Assembly: GCA_947523045.1 (NCBI GenBank)
Contig: CANNUR010000171.1
Coordinates: 1-6,461 of the forward strand
From: an uncultured Prosthecobacter sp.
Lineage (GTDB): Bacteria; Verrucomicrobiota; Verrucomicrobiia; Verrucomicrobiales; Verrucomicrobiaceae
Length of the DNA stretch: 6,461 nt
Direction: 5' to 3'
Shown: positions 1 to 5,584 of the stretch, in pieces
Layout: every line of letters begins with the position of its first letter
Position numbering within the stretch: the stretch's first letter is position 1
Position numbers and translations under genes: made by a program
Notes under the pieces: generated by a model
Database searches by the model: none
The model's input: the letters and a program-made list of their open reading frames with translations, nothing else
What the model was told of the DNA's origin: nothing

Positions 1-936
1 AAGCCGATGAACTGCCCGCATCACATCAAGATCTTCGACAGCCAGCCGCGCAGCTACCGCGACCTGCCGGTGCGCCTCGCCGAGTTCGGCACGGTGTACC
101 GCTGGGAGCAGAGCGGCGAGCTCAACGGCATGACCCGCGTGCGCGGCTTCACCCAGGACGACGCCCACCTGTTCTGCACCGAGGACCAGGTCGCCGAGGA
201 AGTGCTCGGCTGCCTCTCGCTCGTCAAGACCGTGCTCACCACCCTCGGCATGGAGGACTACCGCGTCCGCGTCGGCCTGCGCGATCCCGACAGCGCCAAG
301 TATGCCGGTCGCCCGGAACAGTGGGACCGCGCCGAGGCCGCCTGCCGCGAGGCCGCCAAGACCCTCGGCGTGCCCTTCACCGAGGAACCCGGTGAGGCCG
401 CCTTTTACGGCCCGAAGATCGACTTCGTCATCAAGGACGTCATCGGTCGCGAATGGCAGCTCGGCACGGTGCAAGTCGACTACCAGCTGCCGATCCGCTT
501 TGATCTCAGCTACAACGGCGCCGACAACAAGCCGCACCGCCCGGTGATGATCCATCGCGCGCCCTTCGGCAGCATGGAGCGCTTCTGCGGCGTGCTCATC
601 GAGCACTTCGCCGGCCACTTCCCGGCCTGGCTCGCGCCCGAGCAGGTGCGCGTGTTGACCATCAGCGAAAAGGTCGACGCCTTCGCCGACGAGGTCTTCG
701 CCCAGCTCAAGGCCGCCGGCCTGCGCGCGACGCTGAACAACGACGCCGACAAGATCGGCGCCAAGATCCGCAACGCCCAGCTCGACAAGGTGCCCTACAT
801 GCTCGTGCTCGGCGAGAAGGAAGCCGCCGCCGGCGGTGTCGCCGTCCGCCACAGCAAGAAGGGCGACCTCGGCGTGCAGTCCGTGGCCGACTTCCTCGCC
901 GCGATCACCGACGAGGTGCGGGAACGGCGGCTGTGA
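1..936 (+). CDS. thrS: Threonyl-tRNA synthetase, C-terminal half (5' end outside window)
   Basis: This cytoplasmic class II aminoacyl-tRNA synthetase charges tRNA-Thr with threonine. The reading frame is open from base 1 (Lys-Pro before the first Met), so the gene starts upstream; 311 codons are visible, about half of the usual ~640. The N-terminal TGS and editing domains and motif 1 lie outside. Visible are KPMNCPHH (codons 1-8), motif 2 with [12 protein letters not shown] (codons 45-56), motif 3 with [12 protein letters not shown] (codons 184-195), and a C-terminal anticodon-binding domain from about codon 213. The three zinc ligands that bind threonine in the E. coli enzyme (Cys334, His385, His511) correspond to Cys5, His56 and His185 here, so the site is intact. 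The gene ends in TGA and converges on the next gene with a 12-base gap. Nothing suggests it is broken. Confidence 0.97.
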   Translation, partial: KPMNCPHHIKIFDSQPRSYRDLPVRLAEFGTVYRWEQSGELNGMTRVRGFTQDDAHLFCTEDQVAEEVLGCLSLVKTVLTTLGMEDYRVRVGLRDPDSAKYAGRPEQWDRAEAACREAAKTLGVPFTEEPGEAAFYGPKIDFVIKDVIGREWQLGTVQVDYQLPIRFDLSYNGADNKPHRPVMIHRAPFGSMERFCGVLIEHFAGHFPAWLAPEQVRVLTISEKVDAFADEVFAQLKAAGLRATLNNDADKIGAKIRNAQLDKVPYMLVLGEKEAAAGGVAVRHSKKGDLGVQSVADFLAAITDEVRERRL

Positions 937-943
937 TCCGCCG
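925..943. terminator. GC hairpin across the thrS stop, possible shared end of convergent genes
   Basis: CGGCGG (925-930) and CCGCCG (938-943) are perfect reverse complements with a seven-base loop that contains the thrS stop codon. The hairpin lies at the junction of two convergent genes only 12 bases apart, where a bidirectional terminator would be expected. There is no T-tract on either side, and six-base GC dyads are common in DNA this rich in GC, so the call is weak. Confidence 0.25.
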
Positions 944-948
944 CATGC

Positions 949-2442
949 TCACTCCAGCTCCGGCGCCACGTTGCCGTAGGTCCAGGGCCGGGCGAAGGCC
1001 GGGGCCTTCGGATGCTCCGGCACGGGGCCGGGCTGCAGTTCCCGGGTCAGGGCGATGCCGGTGTCGGCCATCTGGCGACCGGCAGTGATGACAAGGTTGC
1101 TGTAGGCGGTCAGGCGGGTTTCGTACCCACCGCCATTCGGCCCAAAAGCCTCCTCGGTCGGCACGTAGCCGACGCTGCCATTGGCCAGTTCGACCGGAAA
1201 GGTGAAGGCGAAGGGGCTGCCCTTTTTGATGTCGAGACCGAACTGGACGAAGTACTCGGCCGGATTGGTCACGAAGGCGGCCGGACCGACCTGAACCACC
1301 TGCACCTCGCAGTCGACCTGGGGCGACACCTGGCAGAGGTGATCGAGCATGAGGATTTCCTTGGCGAAAAGGTAGTCGGTTGTGTCGCCCTGCGGTCGGC
1401 CGGCCTGAATGATCTCCAGGCTGCGCTGCACGCGCGCCGGCGACGGCTTGCGACGCGGGATCGACAGCACCTTCAGGCGGGTGTCGAGCTGGGCTTCCGT
1501 GGCGCGCGGCATCGACAGCAGCACCTTGACGGCCTCGGCCCCGACCCGGCCGCCGACCAGGCGCGCCCATTCCACGCCACCGGGACGGCGATGCGCGCTG
1601 AGATTGTCGACCTGGGTGACATCGCCGCAGGCGCCCTGCAGGAAAACCACCGGCGCGCGGGTGTCGAGCGCGCCCTGGATCGTGCGTTCGAGGTAATAGA
1701 TCCAGTTCGCCGAAATGCCGCCGGGGTTGGTGGTGGCATGGCAGGCGTAGTTGACGACCGTGCCGAGAAGATGACCCTGCAGGTCCCAGACACCAACGAC
1801 GCCGACCTGCGGATCGATGGGCCCGGCATACTCGAGCATGTCGGGATTGCCCTGGCCCGGATGGCTCCAGCTCTGGCCGTTCTTCATGCGCAGGCGACGG
1901 TTGAAGGCGACCTTGTCCTCATGGCCGAAGCCGTAGCCGATCTGCGCCGGCACCGCACCGGCGAGCGCGGCGCGCACGCCCTCGACAATCTCATGGGTCA
2001 CGCGCAGCAGGAAGCCGGCGTCGGCGCAGGACGACTCCTCGTAGGCGAGTCGCTTCACCAGGTCCGAGGCCGCATCGAACTCGCCCGGCAGCACCATGCC
2101 GACCGGCCCCGAGGAATGCGAGTGCGAGGCGCCGATGAGAACCGCGTCACCTGGCAGCTTCAGTTCCTTCTCGATCCGTGCGCGCGCCTCGAGCACGACC
2201 GGGCGCGGCACGACCAGGGTGTCGAGACCGACCAGCGCGACGCGGCGACTGCCGTCATCGAACACGGCCACACGCACCTTGCAGGCGTCGTGAAAGCTGC
2301 GGTGATAGGCCTTGCCGTAGCCACCCGGCTGTTCCATGCCAATGCCGGGCGTGATGTCGCGCTCGGCAAAGCCGGCCTTCAGTGGCGCGGCCGCCAGACG
2401 AACACAGGGAACAGCGAGGAGGAGACAGAGAAGCAGTTTCAT
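949..2442 (-). CDS. Secreted neutral/alkaline ceramidase N-terminal-domain protein, likely metal-dependent amidase of unknown substrate
   Basis: The 497-residue protein opens with a signal peptide (MKLLLCLLLAVPCVRLAAA, cleavage near residue 19), so it is exported. The mature part shows family hallmarks: LKAGFAERDITP (21-32), SHSHSSGP (106-113), NYACHATTNPGG (231-242), GACGDVTQVDN (270-280), NPAEYF (393-398) and GYVPTEEAF (425-433). By comparison with the Pseudomonas aeruginosa enzyme, zinc ligands are probably His107 or His109, His235, Glu396 and a Tyr near 426-440. Known members hydrolyse the amide bond of ceramide. Two points argue for caution: the GDVSPN-like motif that carries the nucleophilic Ser in true ceramidases reads GDVTQV here, with Thr276, and the protein ends soon after the N-terminal domain, while classical bacterial ceramidases are about 650-670 residues. 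Many bacterial proteins of this type are annotated as ceramidases without known substrate. The ATG at 2442 fits the signal peptide; there is no Shine-Dalgarno site. It is divergent from the propeller gene and probably transcribed alone. Confidence 0.88.
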   Translation of the reverse strand: MKLLLCLLLAVPCVRLAAAPLKAGFAERDITPGIGMEQPGGYGKAYHRSFHDACKVRVAVFDDGSRRVALVGLDTLVVPRPVVLEARARIEKELKLPGDAVLIGASHSHSSGPVGMVLPGEFDAASDLVKRLAYEESSCADAGFLLRVTHEIVEGVRAALAGAVPAQIGYGFGHEDKVAFNRRLRMKNGQSWSHPGQGNPDMLEYAGPIDPQVGVVGVWDLQGHLLGTVVNYACHATTNPGGISANWIYYLERTIQGALDTRAPVVFLQGACGDVTQVDNLSAHRRPGGVEWARLVGGRVGAEAVKVLLSMPRATEAQLDTRLKVLSIPRRKPSPARVQRSLEIIQAGRPQGDTTDYLFAKEILMLDHLCQVSPQVDCEVQVVQVGPAAFVTNPAEYFVQFGLDIKKGSPFAFTFPVELANGSVGYVPTEEAFGPNGGGYETRLTAYSNLVITAGRQMADTGIALTRELQPGPVPEHPKAPAFARPWTYGNVAPELE

Positions 2443-2448
2443 GGCACA

Positions 2449-2454
2449 AGGGTA
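2449..2454 (-). promoter_or_regulatory. TANNNT -10-like element of the ceramidase-family gene, leaderless type
   Basis: Read on the minus strand this is TACCCT, followed by six bases and then ATG. A TANNNT hexamer six to seven bases before the start codon is the known signature of leaderless transcripts in Deinococcus and in actinobacteria. The preceding two bases make the string CGTACCC, matching the element before the divergent gene. No good -35 box is visible; the best candidate is a weak GTGAAG. The gene has no Shine-Dalgarno sequence, which agrees with leaderless translation. Confidence 0.4.
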
Positions 2455-2498
2455 CGCCGCACTGGAGCCGCTTCACGCAGGCCTGTCGGCGGCACTTG

Positions 2499-2516
2499 GC
2501 AGGTTGCCGAACCTGC
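2499..2516. repeat. Perfect 7-bp inverted repeat in the divergent intergenic region
   Basis: GCAGGTT (2499-2505), four bases, then AACCTGC (2510-2516). The dyad lies between the two divergent starts, 57 bases upstream of the ceramidase-family ATG and 35 bases upstream of the propeller ATG. This places it just beyond the -35 position for the propeller gene. It could be an operator or simply a chance dyad. If both genes are leaderless it would not be transcribed in either mRNA, which favours a DNA-level role over an RNA hairpin. The repeat is seen directly; the function is inference. Confidence 0.45.
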
Positions 2517-2538
2517 ATCATCCTGTCCTTCGCCAACG

Positions 2539-2544
2539 TACCTT
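2539..2544 (+). promoter_or_regulatory. TANNNT -10-like element of the propeller gene, leaderless type
   Basis: TACCTT is followed by six bases (CACGCC) and ATG. With the two preceding bases it reads CGTACCTT, mirroring CGTACCCT before the divergent gene at the same 8-base distance from CGTACC to ATG. The start has no Shine-Dalgarno sequence. No recognisable -35 box is found 16-18 bases upstream (the bases there read roughly GCATCATC). Confidence 0.4.
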
Positions 2545-2550
2545 CACGCC

Positions 2551-3756
2551 ATGCCGCTCCATCGCCTCCTGCCGCTGCTCTGCCTTGCCACCCTCGCTCC
2601 CGCCGCTGAACCGGCGGGCGACTGGATCCACGCGCGCGGCGACGAAGCCATGCGCGGCCTGTCGCCCGTGGAGCTGCGCTTTCCCATGAAGCCGGTCTGG
2701 CAGTTCCGCGCCGTGCCGGTGGAAAAGGCGCGCGGGGAAATGCTGGTCGCCAGTGCCGTCGTGCGCGCCGGCAAGGTCTATGCCGGCTGCAAGGAGGGCA
2801 AGTTCTACAGCCTCGATCTGGCGACCGGAGCCAAGCTCTGGGAGGCCGAGGGCCAGGGGGCCTTCGATGGCGCCGCGTCGTTCGCCGGCGAGTTGGTCGT
2901 GGCCGGCTGCCAGGATGGTTTTGTCTATGCCTGGAACGCCGACACCGGCAAGCAGGTGTGGAAGTTTGAGACCCAGGCCGAGATCCACGCCGCGGCGAAC
3001 ACCTGGATCCATCCGCAGAGCGGTGAAGCCAAAATCCTCATCGGCAGCTACGACTACAGTGTCTACAACCTCGACGCCAAAACCGGCAAGAAGGAGTGGG
3101 CCGCTGAGACCGGCTACTACATCAACGGCGGCGCCGCCACCGGCGACGGGGTCGTCGTCTTCGGCGGCTGCGACAGCGTCCTGCACGTGCACGATGTCGC
3201 CACCGGCGAGGAAAAGCGCCAGATCGATGTCGGTTCCTACATCGGCAACAACGTCGCCATCGCCGACGGCGTCGTCTATGTCTCGCACTACGGCAACCGG
3301 GTCGGCGCCTACAGCCTCAACGACGGCATGAAGGTCTGGGAGTACGGCGAGCGCGAGTTTGAATTCTACGCCGCGCCGGCCATCTGGGAAAAATCGGTCT
3401 TCGTCGGTGGGCGTGACCGCCGCTTCCACGCCATCGACCGCGTCACCGGCGCCCGGCTCTGGGAATATCGCTGCCGCGGCCGGGTCGACAGCAGCGCGGT
3501 GGTCTGTGCCGGCAAGTCGGTCATCTTCGGCAGCGACGACGGTTATGTCTATGCGCTTGCGCCGCAGGACGGCAAGGAACTCTGGCAGTATGAAATCGGC
3601 GCCGCGGTGAAGACCTCGCCCGCCGTGGCCGGCGAACGTGTCATTTTCGGCGCCGACGACGGCGTCATCTACTGCTTCGCGCCTGAGGCCGCAGCGGCCA
3701 CACCTGCAGCGGCAACACCGGCTCCGGCGGTCGACGCCAAGGCCAAGCAGCCCTGA
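2551..3756 (+). CDS. Exported PQQ-type eight-bladed beta-propeller protein (BamB-like fold)
   Basis: The 401-residue protein has a signal peptide (MPLHRLLPLLCLATLAPAA, cleavage near residue 19) without a lipobox, so it is probably soluble in the periplasm. Eight repeats of about 40 residues follow, each with a G-x-V-x-x-G strand start and an LDxxTGxxLW-type turn. They begin near residues 74, 113, 160, 200, 240, 280, 321 and 361. The last repeat lacks its final strand, and an N-terminal PVWQFRAVP (48-56) can complete it, the usual ring closure. Family members include the outer-membrane assembly lipoprotein BamB and PQQ dehydrogenases. No dehydrogenase active site or PQQ pocket is recognisable, so a scaffold or binding role is more likely. 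The C-terminus (380-401) is a flexible Ala/Pro/Thr tail. ATG 2551 was chosen because it begins the signal peptide; the frame stays open far upstream, but that part is the shadow of the opposite gene. It stands 46 bases before the metal-binding gene; whether they share a transcript is unclear. Confidence 0.9.
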   Translation: MPLHRLLPLLCLATLAPAAEPAGDWIHARGDEAMRGLSPVELRFPMKPVWQFRAVPVEKARGEMLVASAVVRAGKVYAGCKEGKFYSLDLATGAKLWEAEGQGAFDGAASFAGELVVAGCQDGFVYAWNADTGKQVWKFETQAEIHAAANTWIHPQSGEAKILIGSYDYSVYNLDAKTGKKEWAAETGYYINGGAATGDGVVVFGGCDSVLHVHDVATGEEKRQIDVGSYIGNNVAIADGVVYVSHYGNRVGAYSLNDGMKVWEYGEREFEFYAAPAIWEKSVFVGGRDRRFHAIDRVTGARLWEYRCRGRVDSSAVVCAGKSVIFGSDDGYVYALAPQDGKELWQYEIGAAVKTSPAVAGERVIFGADDGVIYCFAPEAAAATPAAATPAPAVDAKAKQP

Positions 3757-3772
3757 CCGGTTCCGGTTGACA
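3756..3772 (+). promoter_or_regulatory. Possible -35 box TTGACA with overlapping dyad, upstream of the His/Cys-rich gene
   Basis: A perfect TTGACA lies at 3767-3772 in the 46-base gap. Overlapping it is the dyad ACCGG-TT-CCGGT (3756-3767), which could be an operator. No convincing -10 is found at 16-18 bases; TTGAGT (3794-3799) is the nearest T-rich hexamer but sits 21 bases away. A long spacer is typical of MerR-type metal-responsive promoters (19-20 bases), but the fit is poor and this remains speculation. Confidence 0.3.
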
Positions 3773-3788
3773 GACAAGCAACGGCATC

Positions 3789-3793
3789 AGAGG
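3789..3793 (+). promoter_or_regulatory. Ribosome binding site (AGAGG) that supports the GTG start at 3803
   Basis: AGAGG lies nine bases before GTG 3803, a good Shine-Dalgarno distance. It touches the alternative TTG at 3794 with no spacing, which argues against that codon. It is the only clear Shine-Dalgarno-like site before any complete start in this window. Confidence 0.5.
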
Positions 3794-3802
3794 TTGAGTG
3801 TT

Positions 3803-4267
3803 GTGACGCGTTCCCGCCACCGACTGCTGACCGCTTGCGTCCTGCTGACGCTGGCCGCGGCCCAGTTGTTTGGCTTGCCTCGCGGTTACCTCTGCGACTG
3901 TGGCGGCATCGCCCAGCTCACCGGCATGGACCACTGCCACGGCCCGCATTCGGCGGCCTGCCATGAGCATGAGGATCCCTGTCATGAGGCCGAGGATCAT
4001 CACGGCGAGGAGCACCCGCACGATCACGACACGGACACCCACGAGCACGAACCCGTCATCGAAAGCCTGCTTGCCCAAGCGGTCGGCAGCAGTTCCCCGA
4101 TGGCCCCGCCCGCGCTCGATCTCGTGGCCGTGCTGCCGGCCTGGCTGGGCACCGCGGTAAGCGTCAGCAGCACACCGCCCGGCCGACCACCGGCCCAGGC
4201 CAACGCACCGCCGCGAAGTCGAAGCTGGCCCGCCGTCCTGGCGCACCGGATCGTCCTGCGCGTTTGA
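3803..4267 (+). CDS. Exported His/Cys-rich putative metal-binding protein at head of efflux locus (CzcI-like in position)
   Basis: The 154-residue protein is not assignable to a named family with confidence. GTG 3803 is chosen because AGAGG sits nine bases upstream and a signal peptide follows at once (MTRSRHRLLTACVLLTLAAA, cleavage near residue 20-24). The mature start holds a CxC (Cys31, Cys33). Residues 43-84 form an acidic metal-ligand block with 13 His, three Cys (45, 53, 60) and many Asp/Glu, in HxH, CHEH and HDHD patterns. Residues 104-122 are moderately hydrophobic, followed by a Pro-rich stretch and a basic end (VLRV). This composition is typical of proteins that bind Zn, Ni, Co or Cu. 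Just downstream is an outer-membrane factor and RND adaptor, so a role as periplasmic metal buffer or sensor is likely. CzcI, encoded beside czcC in Cupriavidus, has similar position and His-rich character, but homology is not shown. The metal is unknown. Start and reading frame are fairly secure, the function is inference. Confidence 0.78.
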   Translation: MTRSRHRLLTACVLLTLAAAQLFGLPRGYLCDCGGIAQLTGMDHCHGPHSAACHEHEDPCHEAEDHHGEEHPHDHDTDTHEHEPVIESLLAQAVGSSSPMAPPALDLVAVLPAWLGTAVSVSSTPPGRPPAQANAPPRSRSWPAVLAHRIVLRV

Positions 4268-4273
4268 GAACCT

Positions 4274-4315
4274 GCACAGCCTGCCCTTCCACGACGGAGG
4301 GTTCTTCGGCTGTGC
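4274..4315 (+). other. Potential two-part stem-loop after the His/Cys-rich gene
   Basis: GCACAGCC (4274-4281) pairs with GGCTGTGC (4308-4315), eight perfect base pairs. Inside, CCTTCC (4285-4290) pairs with GGAGGG (4296-4301) with one G-U and a five-base loop. The structure begins seven bases after the stop at 4267. No T-run follows (TCCTGATTTG), so a standard intrinsic terminator is doubtful. It may end or attenuate the upstream message, stabilise its 3' end, or be part of a leader for the efflux genes. Confidence 0.4.
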
Positions 4316-4335
4316 CTCCTGATTTGCCCTGCCCC

Positions 4336-4354
4336 GGCACGGTCACGCCGTGCC
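4336..4354 (+). other. Potential hairpin just before the outer-membrane factor start
   Basis: GGCACGG (4336-4342) and CCGTGCC (4348-4354) are perfect complements around a five-base loop. It ends 24 bases before ATG 4379 and is followed by CGGTTCTCTC, a weak pyrimidine run. It could be a DNA operator for a metal regulator, an attenuator, or a structure affecting translation of a gene that has no Shine-Dalgarno site. The dyad is seen; its role is not known. Confidence 0.35.
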
Positions 4355-4378
4355 CGGTTCTCTCACCCGCCACCGCCC

Positions 4379-5584
4379 ATGAAATCGCTTTCCCTTCTCC
4401 TTCTCCTCGCCGGCTCCGCCCAGGCTCTGTCGCTGTCGCTCGCCGACATCGCACCGCGCGTGCGCGACCATCACCCCGCCCTGCAGGCCGCCCGACTCGC
4501 CGTGGCGGAGGCGCAGGGACGTCAAATCGGCGCCGGCCGGCTCAGCAACCCCACGTTGGGTTTCGACTGGCGCTCGGAAAGCCGGCTGAGTCCGGTCACC
4601 GGTGAGTTCTCCTTCGAGCAGACCTTCCCGCTGACCCGAAGGCTGAGCCTGGAGAAACAGCTCACCGCCCAGGGCGTCGCCGCCGCCGAACTCGAAGTGC
4701 GCGAGGTGGAGCGACGCCTCATCGCCGAGGCCCGGGCGCTCGCCGTCGAACTGCTGGCGCTCGAGCTGCAGCAGCGCCTGCGTCAAGGCCAGGAGGAGCT
4801 GGCCGGTAAACTCGCTGACTTCATCCGCGAGCGCGCCGAGAAGGGCGAATTCTCGCCGCTGGATGCCGCCCAGGCCAAGCTCGATGCCCAGCGCCTGCGC
4901 TTGGAACGTCGCAAACTCGACGGCCAGCGGGCGAGCCTGCTCGGTCAGTTGAAACCCAGACTCGGCCTCCCCCCCGAATCGCCCCTGCAACTCAGCGGTG
5001 AACTTCCCTCGCCGGTCCTGCCCGCCCCCCTCCCCTGGCAGCAGCGCGCCGATTACCGGCTCGCCCAAACCCAGGCGCAGGCCGCGCAGACCGCGGTCGA
5101 ACTCGCCAAGGCGCGTCGCCTGCAGGACGTCAGTGCCGGCATCGTTGGCGGGCCCGAACAGCAGTGGCAGCGAGGGACCGGTGGCCAGAGCACAGGCTTC
5201 ATCGGCTTCCGCATCTCCCTGCCCCTGCCCTTCTGGAACCGCAACCAGGGCGAGATCGCCGAGAAGGCCGCCACGGCCGAGCGCGCGCGCCTAGAAACCG
5301 AGGCACTGGGCCGGCAGATCGCCGGCGAGGCCGACACCGCCCGCCGCGAGATGCAGGCGCAGGCGGAGCTCGTGCGCGAAACGCGCGACCAACTGCTGCC
5401 CCTGGTCCTCGAACAGACAAAGCAACTCGAGCAGGCCTACGAGGCCGGCCAGACCGACCTGCTCGCCGTGCTGCGCGCCCGCGACCAGCGCCTGCAACTT
5501 GAAGCCGCCGCCCTGGATGCCGTGCGCGACTTCCACCTCGCCCGCATCCGCTACGAAGCCGCCACCGGCACCCTCCAGCCATGA
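4379..5584 (+). CDS. TolC-family outer-membrane factor, CzcC/CusC-like
   Basis: The 401-residue protein forms the outer-membrane channel and periplasmic tunnel of a tripartite efflux pump, probably for heavy-metal cations. A signal peptide (MKSLSLLLLLAGSAQA) is cut near residue 16, with no lipobox. Two similar halves follow: helices (22-48 and 86-190), a beta stretch with NPTLGFDW and FSFEQTFPL (57-84), then a second set with the beta stretch FIGFRISLPLPFWNRNQGEI (274-293) and long helices (291-345, 358-390). The RISLPLPFWNRNQGEI string is characteristic of the CzcC/CusC branch. Also visible is AYEAGQTDLLAVLRARDQ (353-370), the usual second-half helix. Length is close to CzcC (about 420). There is no Shine-Dalgarno site before ATG 4379. 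Its TGA overlaps the next start in ATGA (5581-5584), so the two genes are very probably translated together. Substrate cannot be read from this component. Confidence 0.93.
   Translation: MKSLSLLLLLAGSAQALSLSLADIAPRVRDHHPALQAARLAVAEAQGRQIGAGRLSNPTLGFDWRSESRLSPVTGEFSFEQTFPLTRRLSLEKQLTAQGVAAAELEVREVERRLIAEARALAVELLALELQQRLRQGQEELAGKLADFIRERAEKGEFSPLDAAQAKLDAQRLRLERRKLDGQRASLLGQLKPRLGLPPESPLQLSGELPSPVLPAPLPWQQRADYRLAQTQAQAAQTAVELAKARRLQDVSAGIVGGPEQQWQRGTGGQSTGFIGFRISLPLPFWNRNQGEIAEKAATAERARLETEALGRQIAGEADTARREMQAQAELVRETRDQLLPLVLEQTKQLEQAYEAGQTDLLAVLRARDQRLQLEAAALDAVRDFHLARIRYEAATGTLQP

Noticed and set aside
1012..2550. A long plus-strand open frame opposite the ceramidase-family gene, in frame with the propeller gene, giving an apparent 914-residue fusion protein
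   Set aside because: The minus strand encodes a protein with a signal peptide and clear family motifs. The plus-strand translation of this part has no recognisable domain and a composition typical of an antisense shadow in GC-rich DNA. The signal peptide at 2551 marks the true start.
2518..3777. A 419-codon minus-strand open frame opposite the propeller gene
   Set aside because: The translation is a repetitive Ala/Val/Asp/Gly sequence that mirrors the propeller repeats. No known motif or start context is present, whereas the opposite strand encodes a regular beta-propeller.
3638..3802. Upstream extension of the His/Cys-rich gene into the 3' end of the propeller gene
   Set aside because: It would overlap the propeller coding region by over 100 bases and hide the signal peptide. 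GTG 3803 has a well-spaced AGAGG.
4264..4605. A 113-codon plus-strand frame starting at TTG 4264
   Set aside because: It overlaps the start of the outer-membrane factor in another frame, and shows no family motif or ribosome binding site.
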